Positions 46,589 through 58,989 of a stretch of DNA of 64,000 nt are shown here, in pieces (the stretch's first letter is position 1; the number at the start of each line of letters is the position of its first letter). This stretch comes from Symsagittifera roscoffensis (lineage: Eukaryota > Xenacoelomorpha > Acoela > Convolutidae). A program made the position numbers and the translations under genes. Location of the stretch: assembly GCF_963678635.1 (NCBI RefSeq), contig NC_087066.1:11516517-11580516 (forward strand), in the 5' to 3' direction. Below the pieces are notes generated by a model. It ran no database searches, had not been told where the DNA came from, and saw only the letters and a program-made list of their open reading frames with translations.

Positions 46589-49500
46589 AAAGCAAGAACG
46601 AACCATAAGGAAATTTTATGATACGTTCTAGAAAAACGCGACGGTGATCTGAACAAAAAGATTTAAACAATACAAGTTTTTACCCGAGCTGGAGAGAAAA
46701 GTTTTTTTTTAGAAAATCGATTGAGCTACCAACAATTGAAATCGAAAACTACCAACCGTTATTTAGGGATAAATCTGAACCGGACAAGAATAGCAGGCAG
46801 ACATATGAATGCTTCGTAAAATTATTCGGCAATAAATTGAATGCTAGAAGAACCTTTGATTTATAATTTATTATTACCTCTGAAAATGAACAGCAATTCA
46901 TGTTGTAATACCAAATTACAGACCATTTGAATGAAAATCGATATCCAATGAAGTATCTATTGGGCTAATAAAATTTAATTGAATGGCAAATCTATTTGAA
47001 TTTAAATATATAAAAACATGTCTCAAGTACAAATCTTGAGACAATTTTTGAACTTCAACATTAAATAAATTAAATGGACGAAGCTGAATAGCATTGATTT
47101 TCAAATTTAAAAAATAATGTTTCAACTTTGCATAAGAATAATCATTTCAAAAGGCAATGACATCTACGCGCTTGGAAAAACCGCTAATGCTCTAACGATT
47201 TGGAAACTAATTTCGAATGCGACTACCCAACAGTGGTCACATCTCGAGCGCAAAAATCAATTTTTCCATCAGTAGGTCTAAAGAATAACTTTCGAGGATA
47301 GTAGATCGTGTCATTAGCTTTAGCGATGATATTTAAGGGTTACGTAGCGAGGTTCAGATTAGCGAGAAGCGATTCAGCTCTGAGCAGTTTATTTATTACC
47401 GATCACACCTCTGCCTCAAAGGCTAAAACAAATGACTAATTTTGCTAAATCAAATAGAAAAACTAAGCATTATTAACGTTCTTATATACAATAGTCTGCT
47501 GAAAAGTAGCTTGACTCAAAGAAACAAAATGATGGCAACCCAAAATGTTGGGAAAAGATTTCTCTATCGAAAAAAACCATGCCTCCAAATGCCAGTATGT
47601 TGATTTCAACCTAACGAAACTTTCAACTATAATGGTCTAGCAAAACGCATCTGTAAGAAATCCAACTTCACCACATAAGCTTCGTCATAGTTTCATCTAA
47701 ATCTGTTTTTGGTCAAAGAAAGTATTGGAATGAGTGGGCTTGGGTGGTTTGCTTATTCCAACAAATTTCTTTATTCCAAATTCCAAAAATAAATTCACCA
47801 GCGATCATTTTTTGGGAAAAACCTGGGTTTGAAAAAAGGCAATTTTCCCATAATCTTGGACTACTTTATGCGCGCTTTTAGGAACTCTCTACGATGCTGA
47901 AATAGCAAGTGCTAAATATTTAGGCATTGCGAATCATCATGAACTCAAAACCAGTCCAAGTTGAACTGAGGCAAGCTTATTGGTCTTATAAATGTTCTTA
48001 AACGCAAAATTCATCAGCTTGTACCTTAAATTGCCACTCAATTAAAACACTTACAGCTTCAATATGGCTGCTGGGAGAGGAAAAACAAACGAAAAATAAT
48101 GCCAATAGTTTCTTTGCTAATTATCATTCTAGAACAAAAAAAGGGCAGTCGGTACATTCAGGGCTTTGTCCTGATGCGACCAGTCTTTTTTCCTTATACT
48201 TATTAATAAAACCTAATAAACCGTACCATATCGGACAAATTTTTGGTATAATAAAGTTTCTGGGATTTATGCAAAACCTAGCCCCAAACAGTTGGAAGAT
48301 TCAATGGGCAACGTAAGCCAAAAACAAAACAATTTCTTTTCTGAATAATTTTCGAATCAATTGTTTCAACTAGAAAAACATATAACCTTCCGCTCCAAAA
48401 AAGTTTCAGGAAAAATCTCACAGATAAGATGGAGCCTTTTGTTGTTTTTCTAAGATCATATCCTCAAAGAGCAACCTAAATACAGATGGCTCTACTACAA
48501 TAAAAAGCACAAAATTTTCATTATTTACAAAAAATACTGAGAAAGCATTCAGATCTAAAGCGATTTTAATTGAATTCTTGGTATGTTCATGCACAAAACA
48601 TCTGCATTTCGAAAATATCAATTTACTCGCACCATCTGTGATACAAGAAACCAACGAGTCGAAAAAATGCAATAAAAAACAAACAAAACCCAAATATTCC
48701 AAACGTTTGTCTCAAATGAAACTCATTTAGATGAAAACCTGTCGCAAAACACAATTTCCAGCTTTAAATTAGCATTAACAAAACCTTTAACGACCAGTAA
48801 TTATTCGGACAGAACTTAGGAAGACGCCCGTTGAGTTGGTAAAAATTCTCTCAAAAATCCCAAAAATCTTTTGAATTTTTTCGTTGTGTCATTATTTGGA
48901 AACAATTTTCAACAAAACTATTCAGAATTACAGACAGACAATTAGGACGACAAAGTGCCAGAAATTATGTCAAAACAATTTAAGAAAAAACAATTATCCA
49001 TACCCTGAAGAAAAAAGTAGCCGAAAAAACTGTCGTCTATTTAAATTTTTTCCTTCACCTCCAGAAATTTTGGTGAGTGTAAAAGTTTTTAAAAAAGCTG
49101 TAAAGGTGCCCCACCATTATTGTGGTGCCCCACCATTATTGTGGTCCCGCACCATATAAATGCCGCACCAATAGTTGCGACCTAGGTTGGAAAAAAAGAA
49201 GGTTTGTACTAATACACTAGCTTCGCAAGTGTAAATAATCTATCAAGAAAATTACGAGCAAAACAATTATAAACCACATTTCAAAGAAAATTTCTGATCG
49301 GATAGCAATTGAGGATTAAAAAATTCGACACTAATCTTCAAAACAAATCATGTTAAAAAAATACAATAGAAGGCCGATGAACCAATAAAAAAAATCAGTG
49401 GACGAGAACACTGAAAGAAAATTATACTAAGAGAATTGCGTTTAAACTCACTAATTTAATTGCCACTCAAAAAATATCGAATGAAAGTTCAAACAAAAGT

Positions 49501-49925
49501 TAACAGAAAAGAAATTAAAAACGCAAAAATTGTTTTCATGTTTTTTACTTTTAAAAGAGGGCCGGAGAAATTGATTTTCAAATTGAAACCACGACCAAAA
49601 AAACTCAAAAACTCATTAAAAAAAAATTACGTAAATACGCCGAAAAAAATGAAGCCAAAACCTAATTAACTAAAAAAAATAACCGTAAATTTTTCATTAA
49701 AAACACTCGCACAACAAATTACTGTATCTACCACCTACAATGCAAGCACGAGCCTTACATAAGCAGAATACGGATGTGAAATTTGTAAATTTACACATCC
49801 ATATGTCATTGCATGTCCGTTTTGCATGTCATTCTGTGAACAAAATAAATTATGGGGAAGAAGTCCAATACCCGATTCTAACAACCCTGCTTGTCGCAAC
49901 AGTAAGGAAGAAATTCATGTTTTTA
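46589..49925. other. Gap between the tail-to-tail genes, left part
   Basis: No gene is supported. An AATAAA at about 46833 could serve the DUF229 transcript. A frame at 48884-49070 ends at a GGTGAGTG donor-like site (PSPPEILVS), but nothing links it to a gene. Near 49106-49160 a 19-bp unit, GTGCCCCACCATTATTGTG, is repeated about 2.5 times. A SINE-A fragment (ACCTAGGTTGGAAAAAAAGA to TCGCAAGTGTAA) follows at about 49180-49235. Confidence 0.45.
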
Positions 49926-50222
49926 ACACAGAGGGGAAGCTGCGCTTCGCAAACACTAGCGAGACACGACAAAAAATCAGCAATATAAAATGAAATAAAA
50001 AAAGTAGCAATACGCCTCGGATTAAAAAACTCGAGGCTTAGTAAAAACTCGAATTAGTAAAACATTGCTTCTTATCGTATTTGACCCTGGGACCTCGAAC
50101 GTTGGGGTCTTACGCACTGCCCTGTCTGACACGAACGCTTGGCAATTAGCAAATACAGGTCACAAATAAAGCAGCTACATATGCTAATAAATTGCCAATG
50201 CGATGCAGCAAAAACGACACTA
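49926..50222 (-). mobile_element. SINE-A, tRNA-derived repeat, copy 4 (split)
   Basis: It begins ACACAGAGGGGAAGCTGCGCTT and shares AAACACTAGCGAGACACGAC. The tRNA-like part is strongly altered (TGGGACCTCGAACGTTGGGG on the plus strand). The 5' end of the element (CTACTTAGGTTGGAAAAAAG to CTCGCAAGTATAAT) appears at about 50545-50625. About 320 bp of other sequence therefore interrupts the copy. Confidence 0.65.
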
Positions 50223-50625
50223 AATACGAATAGACACAATTTTGCATGTTATTAATTGGAATATTCCAAAATGAAGGCATCCACGATAATTTTGCATGAA
50301 AAAAAATGGAAAGCATCACGCCACATCATGTATAAACTATGCATTTTAAAAAAACTGCGGGATATATTGAGTTGGAAAATTTCTGAAAACGAGTTCATAC
50401 TATTGTCATGAGGTTTGAAACAAAAGCTTTTTTTCGTTTTAATTGATGATTCAAAAATGCCTCAACGGTGTTAATTTATTACTAATCGAATGACAAAGCA
50501 CAAGCTATGGAAAAGCCGTAAATATGCCACCAAAAGTAGCACCAAAATTTGCTACTTAGGTTGGAAAAAAGAATAGTCGTACAATAACACTACGCTCACT
50601 GAAGCTCGCAAGTATAATTAAGCGT

Positions 50626-51442
50626 CACTCCCTAAAGAATGTTCAACTAGCAATCAAATCAGGCAATAGAAAAAAGTTTAAAGCCCAAATTACTATTTGA
50701 CAAATCCACCTGAATATATTTCAAGAAACAATTTACCATTGATAAGAAATAGATGACTTACAAGCCCATGAGCATGACCACCAAATCCTTCCTCCCTACA
50801 AACCTAAGCTTAGTAGCAGCACTTCAACATACATATATGCCTCTGTTAGCAAGAGTCTTTTTAAATATTTAAGTTAAAACAAGACGAAAAAGGTCATTGC
50901 TAAAACATGCAAAAATAATACGCTGAAGAACGATAGGAGGCACCGACATTCAAAAAAATAAATAATTAAGACTTGTATAGATTAAGGAAACAATATTCAC
51001 TTCTATGATTTATGGGATTCCGTAACTGTTTTAACAACAAGTCTTTTATTCACTCTTACTTAGCTGGAGTTTGCCAACCAAACTTACAACTTGCACTCAC
51101 ATCTTTAAAAATTCAAGATTTTGAGGAACTTAAGAGAAAAATTGTGACAAAGCACTCAAAATCGAAAGTGACCAATAACATTTCATCGCTTTTCTGCGCG
51201 TAAACAGTCTTCATAAATTTAGAATAGACGACCAAAATTAAAACGATATATAAAGTGAATGAGATGAATGAAACTTTGAAAAAGACTCAAATTTGCGGAG
51301 ACAGAGTCCGTAAAAATTATATTTAATTATCAATAGTTTCTTTACAAAATTAGCGTATCAAATGTTACTATACATGAATACGCCCTTTTGATCTACAGTT
51401 AGGGAAAAGTTTTCGACGCAATTATTTTCGTTTGTTCGTTGC
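50626..51442. other. Gap 3' of TUBGCP4
   Basis: No gene is supported. TTTAAT at about 51323 (ATTAAA on the minus strand), some 115 bases past the TUBGCP4 stop, is a possible poly(A) signal. Confidence 0.4.
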
Positions 51443-54400
51443 CTACAATTTGATCAGACTCCCGTTACACTCCGAATAAAACCCGTTGAAATCCAGCCGC
51501 ATCAATAACTGGCAGAGATACGGGTTCGGTTGGTATCCCATAACACTACTTAGCGTCTTATAGAGAGTCGATGACTGTTTGTTGAATTTGCGAACGACTT
51601 TCTCAAAAACATCCTGATGTTTCTGATCCATTGAGTCATCAATCGATATTTTCTCAATCAGCCGATGATAGATGTGACAAACTTCTAGAATATTCGTCAC
51701 GCAGTTCTTCACAGGCGCCATTTCGACGAAGCTTTGAACCATTATTTGAGATATAAACTTCTCATTTTCAACTATCAATGTCTCATAATCTTTTGTACTA
51801 TTTATTGCTGTGATGGTTTTTAGGTAATTGGAACTTATAACATCAACTTGTAGATAATAGTAAAAGTTTTCGACCAAAAACGACATGCAGGCCCTGGCAT
51901 TGAAAAACGTTGGTAGCTTTTTGGCCAAACTTGATTTGCGCATCGAGATTAAATTGACCCATATTTGGTGCAATTCGTCTTCAATTAGTTTGATGTTTAG
52001 CAGGAATTTGAACAATTTGTTACATCTATCTAAAATTGAGGTCGTAAACACGAAATGTAAAGGCCATTGAGGTTCGTATCCAATCGAAACCCTGGACCAA
52101 TTATCGCCACTTGTTTCTCGTTTGGACCCTGGATCATCTCCATTACCAGTCATATTCGGGCTTACCAGTTTGTCTAAGGATAATTTTACTCGGTCAAGGT
52201 CAGTGAACTTAAGGTCAAACGAGGTGACTGGGTTCAAGGTCGAATGAGCGCGTAGGAGAGCGCAGTTTACATCGTACTCTGTGTTTCGGCCAATTGGGAA
52301 ATATAGAATTGGTTTGGCTAAGTGAATGAAAAGAAGCATGAGTTGTCCGTCTCCGAGAAGATGGAAGCTTCGGATCTGCTCGTAGGCGGAGACAAGGTTA
52401 GACTGCTCCACAATAAGTGACCAGAGTTCTTTGGCCACGTGACTTCGGATATCTTCTACCACGTGTTCAAACTCTGAAAGAAAGAAATAAAAAGGACGAA
52501 TTTCTCCAAAATAAATAAACATACAATCAGTGCATCAAAATCTGAGACTTGCAGAAGACAGCCAACGGGATTCTAGGATACACATAGTGTCTGCCCCTAC
52601 AGGCTGCAATAAATAAAAAAAAACTACACAAAATAATAAACAAAAAAACTTAAAAAACCTTTAACCTTTGGATTTTTCAAAATTCATAAAATCTAATTCC
52701 AAACTGCTGTTCACATCTATGTGCTGACTTCTCTTACACTGCTTCTTCCTTTATGAGATGATGCGACTGAATTTTTTTTCTTTTTTTGATAAAATTTTTC
52801 AAAGTTTTTTTGAATTTTTTTATTGAGAATTTAGTTTCTAAAACCAACACTAGAACGTTTCGATAGGTCACTTTTTTGTCCACAGAAATCGCAGAATCTT
52901 TCAATTTTCCGTTTGCAAAAGGTTCTGAGAGTAAATTAGCACTAGAAATTTGTGATTTTCTTAGAAATTTCAAAAGTAAACATTTCATTCAAAAAACATT
53001 CACAGTGCAAATTGTTTACAGAATTGAGAACAAATTTCAGAAGTTCGTAGATATGACTTTCGTATACAGTCAGCAAGTTGTTTTGTTCGAATATATCATC
53101 TCAGTGATCTTGCCGTTTTCGGAAAAAACTTCCAAACTTTCTTTTGCAAAACAAAAATAGGGTTCAAAGCAATGAAGCTGCGAGATCCGTAAATGAGAAT
53201 CCCATACTGTAAAATATGATTAAAATTACTACTCTACATAACGATCGATACAAATTGATCGTATACAAAATTCAAATCTGCATAAAAACAGCTCCATGTG
53301 CTACTCGAGATCCTACCATACTTTTACACATGAGATCGGAGCTGAGTTAGTCTTAGTAATCACTTGATTTCAACAACTGCAGACAGCGTAAGACTCGTAG
53401 ATCAACTCTTTACTTGATCAATATTTTAACAGTTGGAACAGAGTAATGAACGCAAGTAAACAGAAAAAAAACACTAACTTTGTTGCAAAAAATCTCAACT
53501 TTCGAATTTCAAAGAAAAAATTAGGCGCCTTTTAAGCTCTTTGAATTTCTAGAAAAATGTATGATTGGCTCTTGTTTGATAGCATTAACCCAACTAGAGA
53601 AAACTGGATCAACAGGTACAGTTTTTATTCCACTGGAATCTTAAAATTAAATTCCCCTCGGAACTAGAAATCGTTCGCGTTTTTACGAATCATTTCCACG
53701 TTCGTATTTGGAGAGTGCTATTTACGTCACTTTCAGCAGATACATTTCAATTGAACTCAAAAAGTGCATATATACCTACATGAATTCATAAATGCATTAA
53801 TAAGTATGAATGCACATCTGTAGTTATTAGAGCATTTTAAGACTTTTTCCTAAAAAAAAAAGCAAACAAAAAACACCAAGACCTATATAAGAGTCTTCAC
53901 TACGTTTATTACTCTTAAAATCATCCCCTGCCACTATAACAGAAAAATGCCTAGCTTATATTCACTTTCTACATTCCATACCTCGTATTGAGAATCTTTC
54001 CTTGTTTGCAAGATCATCCAACTGCTGTGCGAAATAGGATTCCTTGGCAAAGAAGGACTCGTATCTAAAACACTTGGAATGGCCACGCTTTCTTCTGCAA
54101 TGAACTAACACTATTCAATTTTATCACAACCTTCAATATAACCAACTTAATTGATTATTTTAAAAATTTCCGTCTTCATTTTTTCCATCTTATACTAACC
54201 CAAGCCTATCTGATTTTTCTTGCAAAGATTTGCAGAGCAGAAGTCAAAAATCACAAAGATAGAAAAAATTTGAGGCTATTTTCATGACCCAAGGACCAAA
54301 TAGTCGACATTTCCAGACAACCAAATAGCCTTGACTGTGCCAAAAACCCTTAACTGTCCAACATTCTGACTGCTTATTGCTTCTAAATTTTCAAGTGCTG

Positions 54401-55878
54401 AATTCATTAAATTCACTTAAGTTTCTACCAACGCAAGCTCAAAATGTACCAATATTTTGTCTAGGAATAGTCTTTTACACACCGCGTGAAAGAGTCACCT
54501 TACCTGGTGTTGTTGTGTGAGTCGTGTTGGAACATGCGCACAGACTCCCCCACAAATCTCATCTTCTCTGCCACGTGAGGGAGTATGTAAGGGGGGAGTC
54601 TGTGATGGAGGATGTGGAAGGAACATTTCAGATCCACCCTGTCGTCGAGCTCAGTCGGCACAACAGCAGCCACAGCCACAGCAGAAGAGGAAGAGACCAA
54701 CTGGTTGTCTAAAAAAGAGAAACCCTGAGTCTTGGGATCTTGTCAACTATCCAATCCAATGGTGCCAAGTCATTAATTTCATACCCTTGCGCTCTTTTGA
54801 ACTACCCAAAACCATTTGAAATTCTATTTTCGTAAGCTTTTAACTTAAGAATGCAAAAAATTCTGCGTGGTAAAAAAATTCTTCACGAGTTGTTCATATT
54901 TGTTCTTCGTACTTCACATCGTGAATCACGCATTTAGCATTACTAATTAGCAACATTTTTCTCAAAATGGAGAACTGAAGGGGAAGACAACGAGCCCGTA
55001 CTTGTACTTGACGTACCTTCATTTGCTTCTGCAACTTCATTCCCGTCTTCATCCCCTGCCCCATTCTCGCCCACTCCTCCTCCTCCTCCTCCCCCTCTCA
55101 GCTCCCGCTTCACAATGAAGAACTCCTCGTTCATGTCCAACAGCAGTCCATGCAACATCAGAGAACTCACCTGGGAATTATTTTCAAAGTCACTAATCAA
55201 TTTTTTTGGTTCCAGCTTCTTCGAACCCTCATACATCAAAATACAATTTTTTTTCGATATCGTAGAAAAATATGAACAACCAGATATTGCTTACACGCAT
55301 TTAATTTTTTTTAAATGCTGTTGATTTGACTTAAAATACACTTAGGCTAGTTTTCCCAGCCAGCATACCTGAGCAAAGAACACATTGTGACAATGAAACT
55401 GTATCAGTCTTAGAGCCTCACACAAATCACTCTTTCCACTAGTAGTCAAATAATGCAGCAGATCCAATATTGTAACGTCATTCGCGTTTTTCTCGTCTAT
55501 ACTCTGACATAAACTCCACAAGTCAGGCAGTACAAACTGATATGGATAAGTTACTCTGTGCTTAATCGTAGACAGCGTCGCTTTTGTAGAGGTCAAAAGA
55601 TCGTTCTCAAGGTCAACCAAGGTCTGTCTGTACTGGTTCAAATACACATTGAGTCCAGAAACAAACGCTGATCGGTACAAACTAGTTGCTGTGCAGTTAT
55701 TTTCAACAAAGAGCTCCAACTTCATATAACAGAATCCAAGTCGACCCAACTGATTAATCAAAACTACTTCATGGGGGTGGAAAAACGGGATGTCTTCGTT
55801 CACTTCAATTGAAGAATTTGTGGTGTGAAAAAGACTGCCCGCTTTGCCGAACAAAAGGTACACTATTTCGTGCAACAT
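51443..55878 (-). CDS. TUBGCP4: Gamma-tubulin complex component 4 (GCP4), complete, five coding exons
   Basis: GCP4 is a GRIP-domain subunit of the gamma-tubulin ring complex. Pairs of GCPs build the template for microtubule nucleation at centrosomes and spindle poles. Exons on the minus strand: 55878-55369, 55170-55017, 54708-54504, 54064-53982 and 52473-51443. All junctions are GT-AG and the phases fit throughout, giving 660 residues (human protein 667). Recognisable stretches are MLHEIVYLLFG and DIPFFHPHE (start), SLMLHGLLLDMNEEFFI, HVAEKMRFVGESVRMF, EFEHVVEDIRS, PQWPLHFVFTTSILDR, VENFYYYLQVDV, AINSTKDYE and CQLLMRLDFNGFYSE (end). Residues up to about 300 form the GRIP1 part; the last exon carries the C-terminal GRIP2 part that contacts gamma-tubulin. 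A seven-Gly run and acidic tract (about 196-222) fill the loop where vertebrate GCP4 has a different acidic linker. The ATG at 55878 is the first in frame and matches the family start. Intron lengths are 198, 308, 439 and 1508 bp. No defect is seen. Confidence 0.97.
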
Positions 55879-55888
55879 TCGGGGATAT

Positions 55889-55936
55889 CTGGAATTGAAT
55901 TGTGGCTATACTTACTGTTCATTTGAAGCTACTCAC
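55889..55936 (-). other. Candidate 48-nt 5'UTR intron or trans-splice acceptor of TUBGCP4
   Basis: On the minus strand GGAAAG is followed by GTGAGTAGC (donor, from 55936). 48 bases later comes AATTCAATTCCAG (acceptor, ending 55889), then ten bases and the start ATG. The segment could be a very short 5'UTR intron. Alternatively only the acceptor is used, for a spliced leader. Neither is proven. Confidence 0.4.
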
Positions 55937-56019
55937 CTTTCCTCTCACTTCTCACTAACAGAGTCATCTATGAGTTCAAGTTAAGCAAATGATTAATGAG
56001 CGACAATAATAAGACTTAA

Positions 56020-57590
56020 TTGTTCCGACCATTTGAATACAATTATTCGGGTGTTTTAGTTTATTTTTTCTTCGTTTTGTTTTCTACGCAAGATCAGCTA
56101 CCACAAAAATCATCGGAGATATATCACTTTATAGCCCTTACAGTCGTGATTCAAACGACATGAAATTTTCCCAAAAAGTTTTCCAGCGTCGAGAAAAAAA
56201 CGATTTGAAATTTTTGGTGTTTCGTCTTAATTCGAGCACATGAAGCGAGCGAGAGCAGGCTTACAATAGCTTATTTTAATGGCTTAAAAGCTTACACAGA
56301 GGCGAAGCGGAGCTTTCCGCCACTTGCAATACTTCATAAAAATAGCCGTGCAAGCTAGCAGACAGGAAAAGCGAGCCGCCAGGTCAAGTCCAAACAATAC
56401 ATTTAAAAAACTATCAAAAAACACATTTCAAAAAACTTAAATATTCAAAACATTATCTGGAATCATGCTCTATTTGTGGAAAACAAACCCAGAAACACAA
56501 TTGACGGCAATTAACATAAATTCGGAAATTCAAAAAATAATTAAAAAGCGGCAACTGAGCCGACGGAAGTTGAAAATACAATTGTTGTAATCAAAAACTG
56601 TATAAATTCAATTCTTAGAATTTTAGCATTTTTTGCGCTCCGGAACGATGCATAAAAATTATGCTTCCTTTGAAATGAACCTAAATTAGGTCACAAAGTC
56701 GATAAAATATCAGCCGAATAGTTTAAAAAAAAAACACAAAATATACGAAGTCAAAGCTAGTAAAAGTAAAAATTGCGGGAGTATTTCGAAACACTGAAAG
56801 CAACTACGTTGTGAAATGCATACAAAAAAATTGATTCTACGATGTGGCTTTTATGCCGACAAAACATAAGCATACGAATCATAGGCCGACATTTTTTGGG
56901 CAGAAAAAAGTTTTAAGCAAAAATATAAGTCAAGAAATTACAAACAGCCAAAGTGAATCAAAACACTAAGAGCAGCTACAATGAAAATTGCGTATGGAAA
57001 AAAGAACAATTCTACGATGTGGTAACTAAGCCGACAAAACATAAGCAGACAATAAGATAAGCCGACAATTTTTTTTGAAACGGAACATTTCCAGTTTGAA
57101 AAAAAAAAGTTCCGGGTCAGATTCGAATCCACGGCATTTGCCGTCCCAGGCGTACTCTTCACCTCCAGAATAAGTGCTGGTGCATAGAAGTTTAAATTCA
57201 TTATGAACCAAGATGCAAGTGATTCTGTTAAGCAAGCTGTTAACACGAAAAAAGTCTATATTCCGTTTTGATAACGCTTGCTAATCGCAAACGTCAATAC
57301 CTTACTTTAAACCTAAAAATATAACTTTACTCTATTACCGTTATTATTTGAATATTTAAGCGCCTTTTTGGAATTAAATTTGGCAACTTTTAAAAAATTG
57401 CTTACAATTTGCTTAATTTTCTATGACTCCCGAATATGCCTAATCTATAGTTTTCTGGTCATCTCCTTTTATCACACCACGCCGAAAAAAATGACACTAA
57501 ATTGAAAAAAAAATTATTTTGTTGTATTTTATAAGACTAGTCAGAACATTCTGTGCTACTTGCACAGTAAGTCTATCCTTGTTTTTATTT
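56020..57590 (-). mobile_element. GTTCCG element, reversed, split by a SINE-B insertion
   Basis: On the plus strand it begins TTGTTCCGACCATTTG and ends TAGTCAGAACATTCTGTGCTA, then CTTGCACAG, then TATCCTTGTTT, the exact reverse of the family layout. Family interior lies at 56020-56285 (including GAGCGAGAGCAGGCTTACAA) and again at 57296-57590 (including TTTTATCACACCACGC). The middle is a SINE-B-like unit. Confidence 0.75.
56292..57295 (-). mobile_element. SINE-B-like repeat inserted in a GTTCCG element
   Basis: The left edge is ACACAGAGGCGAAGCGGAGCTT. The right edge is AACACGAAAAAAGTCTATATT, then CGCTTGCTAATCGC. Near the right end the minus strand shows a tRNA-like segment (57108-57180) with B-box-like GGATTCGAATC and a CTGGAGGTGAAGAG D-arm-like part. 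The body has many AAGCCGAC strings. At about 1 kb it is long for a SINE and may itself be composite. Confidence 0.65.
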
Positions 57591-57595
57591 AAATT

Positions 57596-58502
57596 TCATT
57601 AAAAACAACACTTTAAAAATGATTCAGAAACTAAAAACTGTTGTAAAGTTTTACCTTGACAACAAAAAATGCACATGGAGTCAGTATCAAACTATGTCAT
57701 CAGACTATGTTATAAGAGGCAGTTCAACAGCTTCAAAAAATGTTGTTCAACAGATCCAAAAGTCGTCAATTATGGGCCTCTTGAACTTTTTTTCAGTTTC
57801 GGTACTGTTATACTTCGGGTACTGCTGAACGCCCACTATTATAAATCAGATAACAATATTACAACCCGTTTTTGTCTTCTGTTTAAAATACAGTCTGCAT
57901 AAAGTTAATTGGAGCTTATTGTTAACCGTGACATAGACACAGAAAACGTTTTCAAATTCATCAATTCAGACTAATCGAAACTGGTAGCTAAATAAAATGT
58001 ATGGCCTACTCTTTTTAACCAACAATTTCAAGATGAGACGGAAGTTTGCGCGTATTATGGACTAGTTCGCCAAAGTATGTTCTAGTTTAAAACGTGGTGC
58101 ATATTTTTGCTTCTATAGCTCATCTAGGAAACCTTTGAACATGAATACCTGTACAATTTTTCAGCACGCAACTGATTAAACTTTTTGTTTCTGGGTTTAA
58201 AACTAGAAACCTACGATAGAAGAAACAAAACAGCAAAAAAAATCAAACAAACTAACAAAGAAAACGCAAGTGACGAGAATTGCTTGCTGTGCAAACATCA
58301 CAAGGTTCCCATCATTGTAAGTTTCAAAAAAGTACAAACGAGAAACCATTTTTTTTTAAACTCGTGCATGCGGGGATTGAACTAAATCATGCTTGGAACA
58401 TGAACAATCATGAACAATGCTTTATTTAACTAGAGTGCTCTTTGCAAAACCAATAATAAAGGCTATAACAAATTTTCAAAAAAAAAAAACAATTACAAAA
58501 GT
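57596..58502. other. Gene-free stretch with possible orphan exon
   Basis: Around 58190-58317 (+) a frame (…NKENASDENCLLCKHHKVPII) ends exactly at ATTGTAAGTTTC, a good donor site. It follows a TTTTTCAG acceptor-like string at about 58160, but a frame stop close by and the lack of partner exons leave it unproven. Frames near 57619-57828 show no domain. Confidence 0.3.
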
Positions 58503-58704
58503 CATTACGAGGCCAAACTGTGTATTTTGTGCATTGTAACCGGATTCCGGAACAAGGACGCTCTCTTTGTTCGTCTTTTGTTCTTTCATTCTCTTTGATC
58601 GTTCCGACATAATTTTAACATGTTTGAAGACTTGTCTCTGGAATCCAGGAACATACAGACATAAAATTGTGCGCCTATCTAGTGCACAGTTTGGCCTCGT
58701 AATG
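58503..58704. mobile_element. GGATTCC-family MITE, best-preserved copy
   Basis: The ends are CATTACGAGGCCAAACTGTG and its exact inverse, CACAGTTTGGCCTCGTAATG. The total is 202 bp. The interior includes CCGGATTCCGGAACAAGG and CTCTGGAATCCAGGAAC. The right-hand 75 bp (inverted) match the left end of the large element at 23651. There is no coding capacity. Confidence 0.85.
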
Positions 58705-58989
58705 GTTTCAAAATTTCAAAAAAATTTCACTGCTAGGAGCCAGCTAAGCGCTTAGTCAAATTTTAAAACTTAGTTTTTCATAGCTAGAAAATCTAGTAAT
58801 AAACAGCTTTTAGATTAACTAGCCGGCTCAACTCGGTTTTATCTAAACAAAATGGTTATTGAACTCGGTTTTTATCTAAGCAAAACTTTAGCGATATTTT
58901 AAAACAACAAGGGAATCACAACTGATACATCACTCAATCTTATCTGATCTCTAATTGTGCTGCTCAATTTTCCAAGTAGATCTCAGAAA

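Noticed and set aside
48418-48702. 94-codon minus-strand frame
   Set aside because: It has no domain, overlaps SINE-B-like body sequence, and lacks splice or expression cues.
54517-54819. Plus-strand open frames of 62-100 codons
   Set aside because: They are antisense to a coding exon of TUBGCP4 and its intron; the minus-strand reading matches GCP4.
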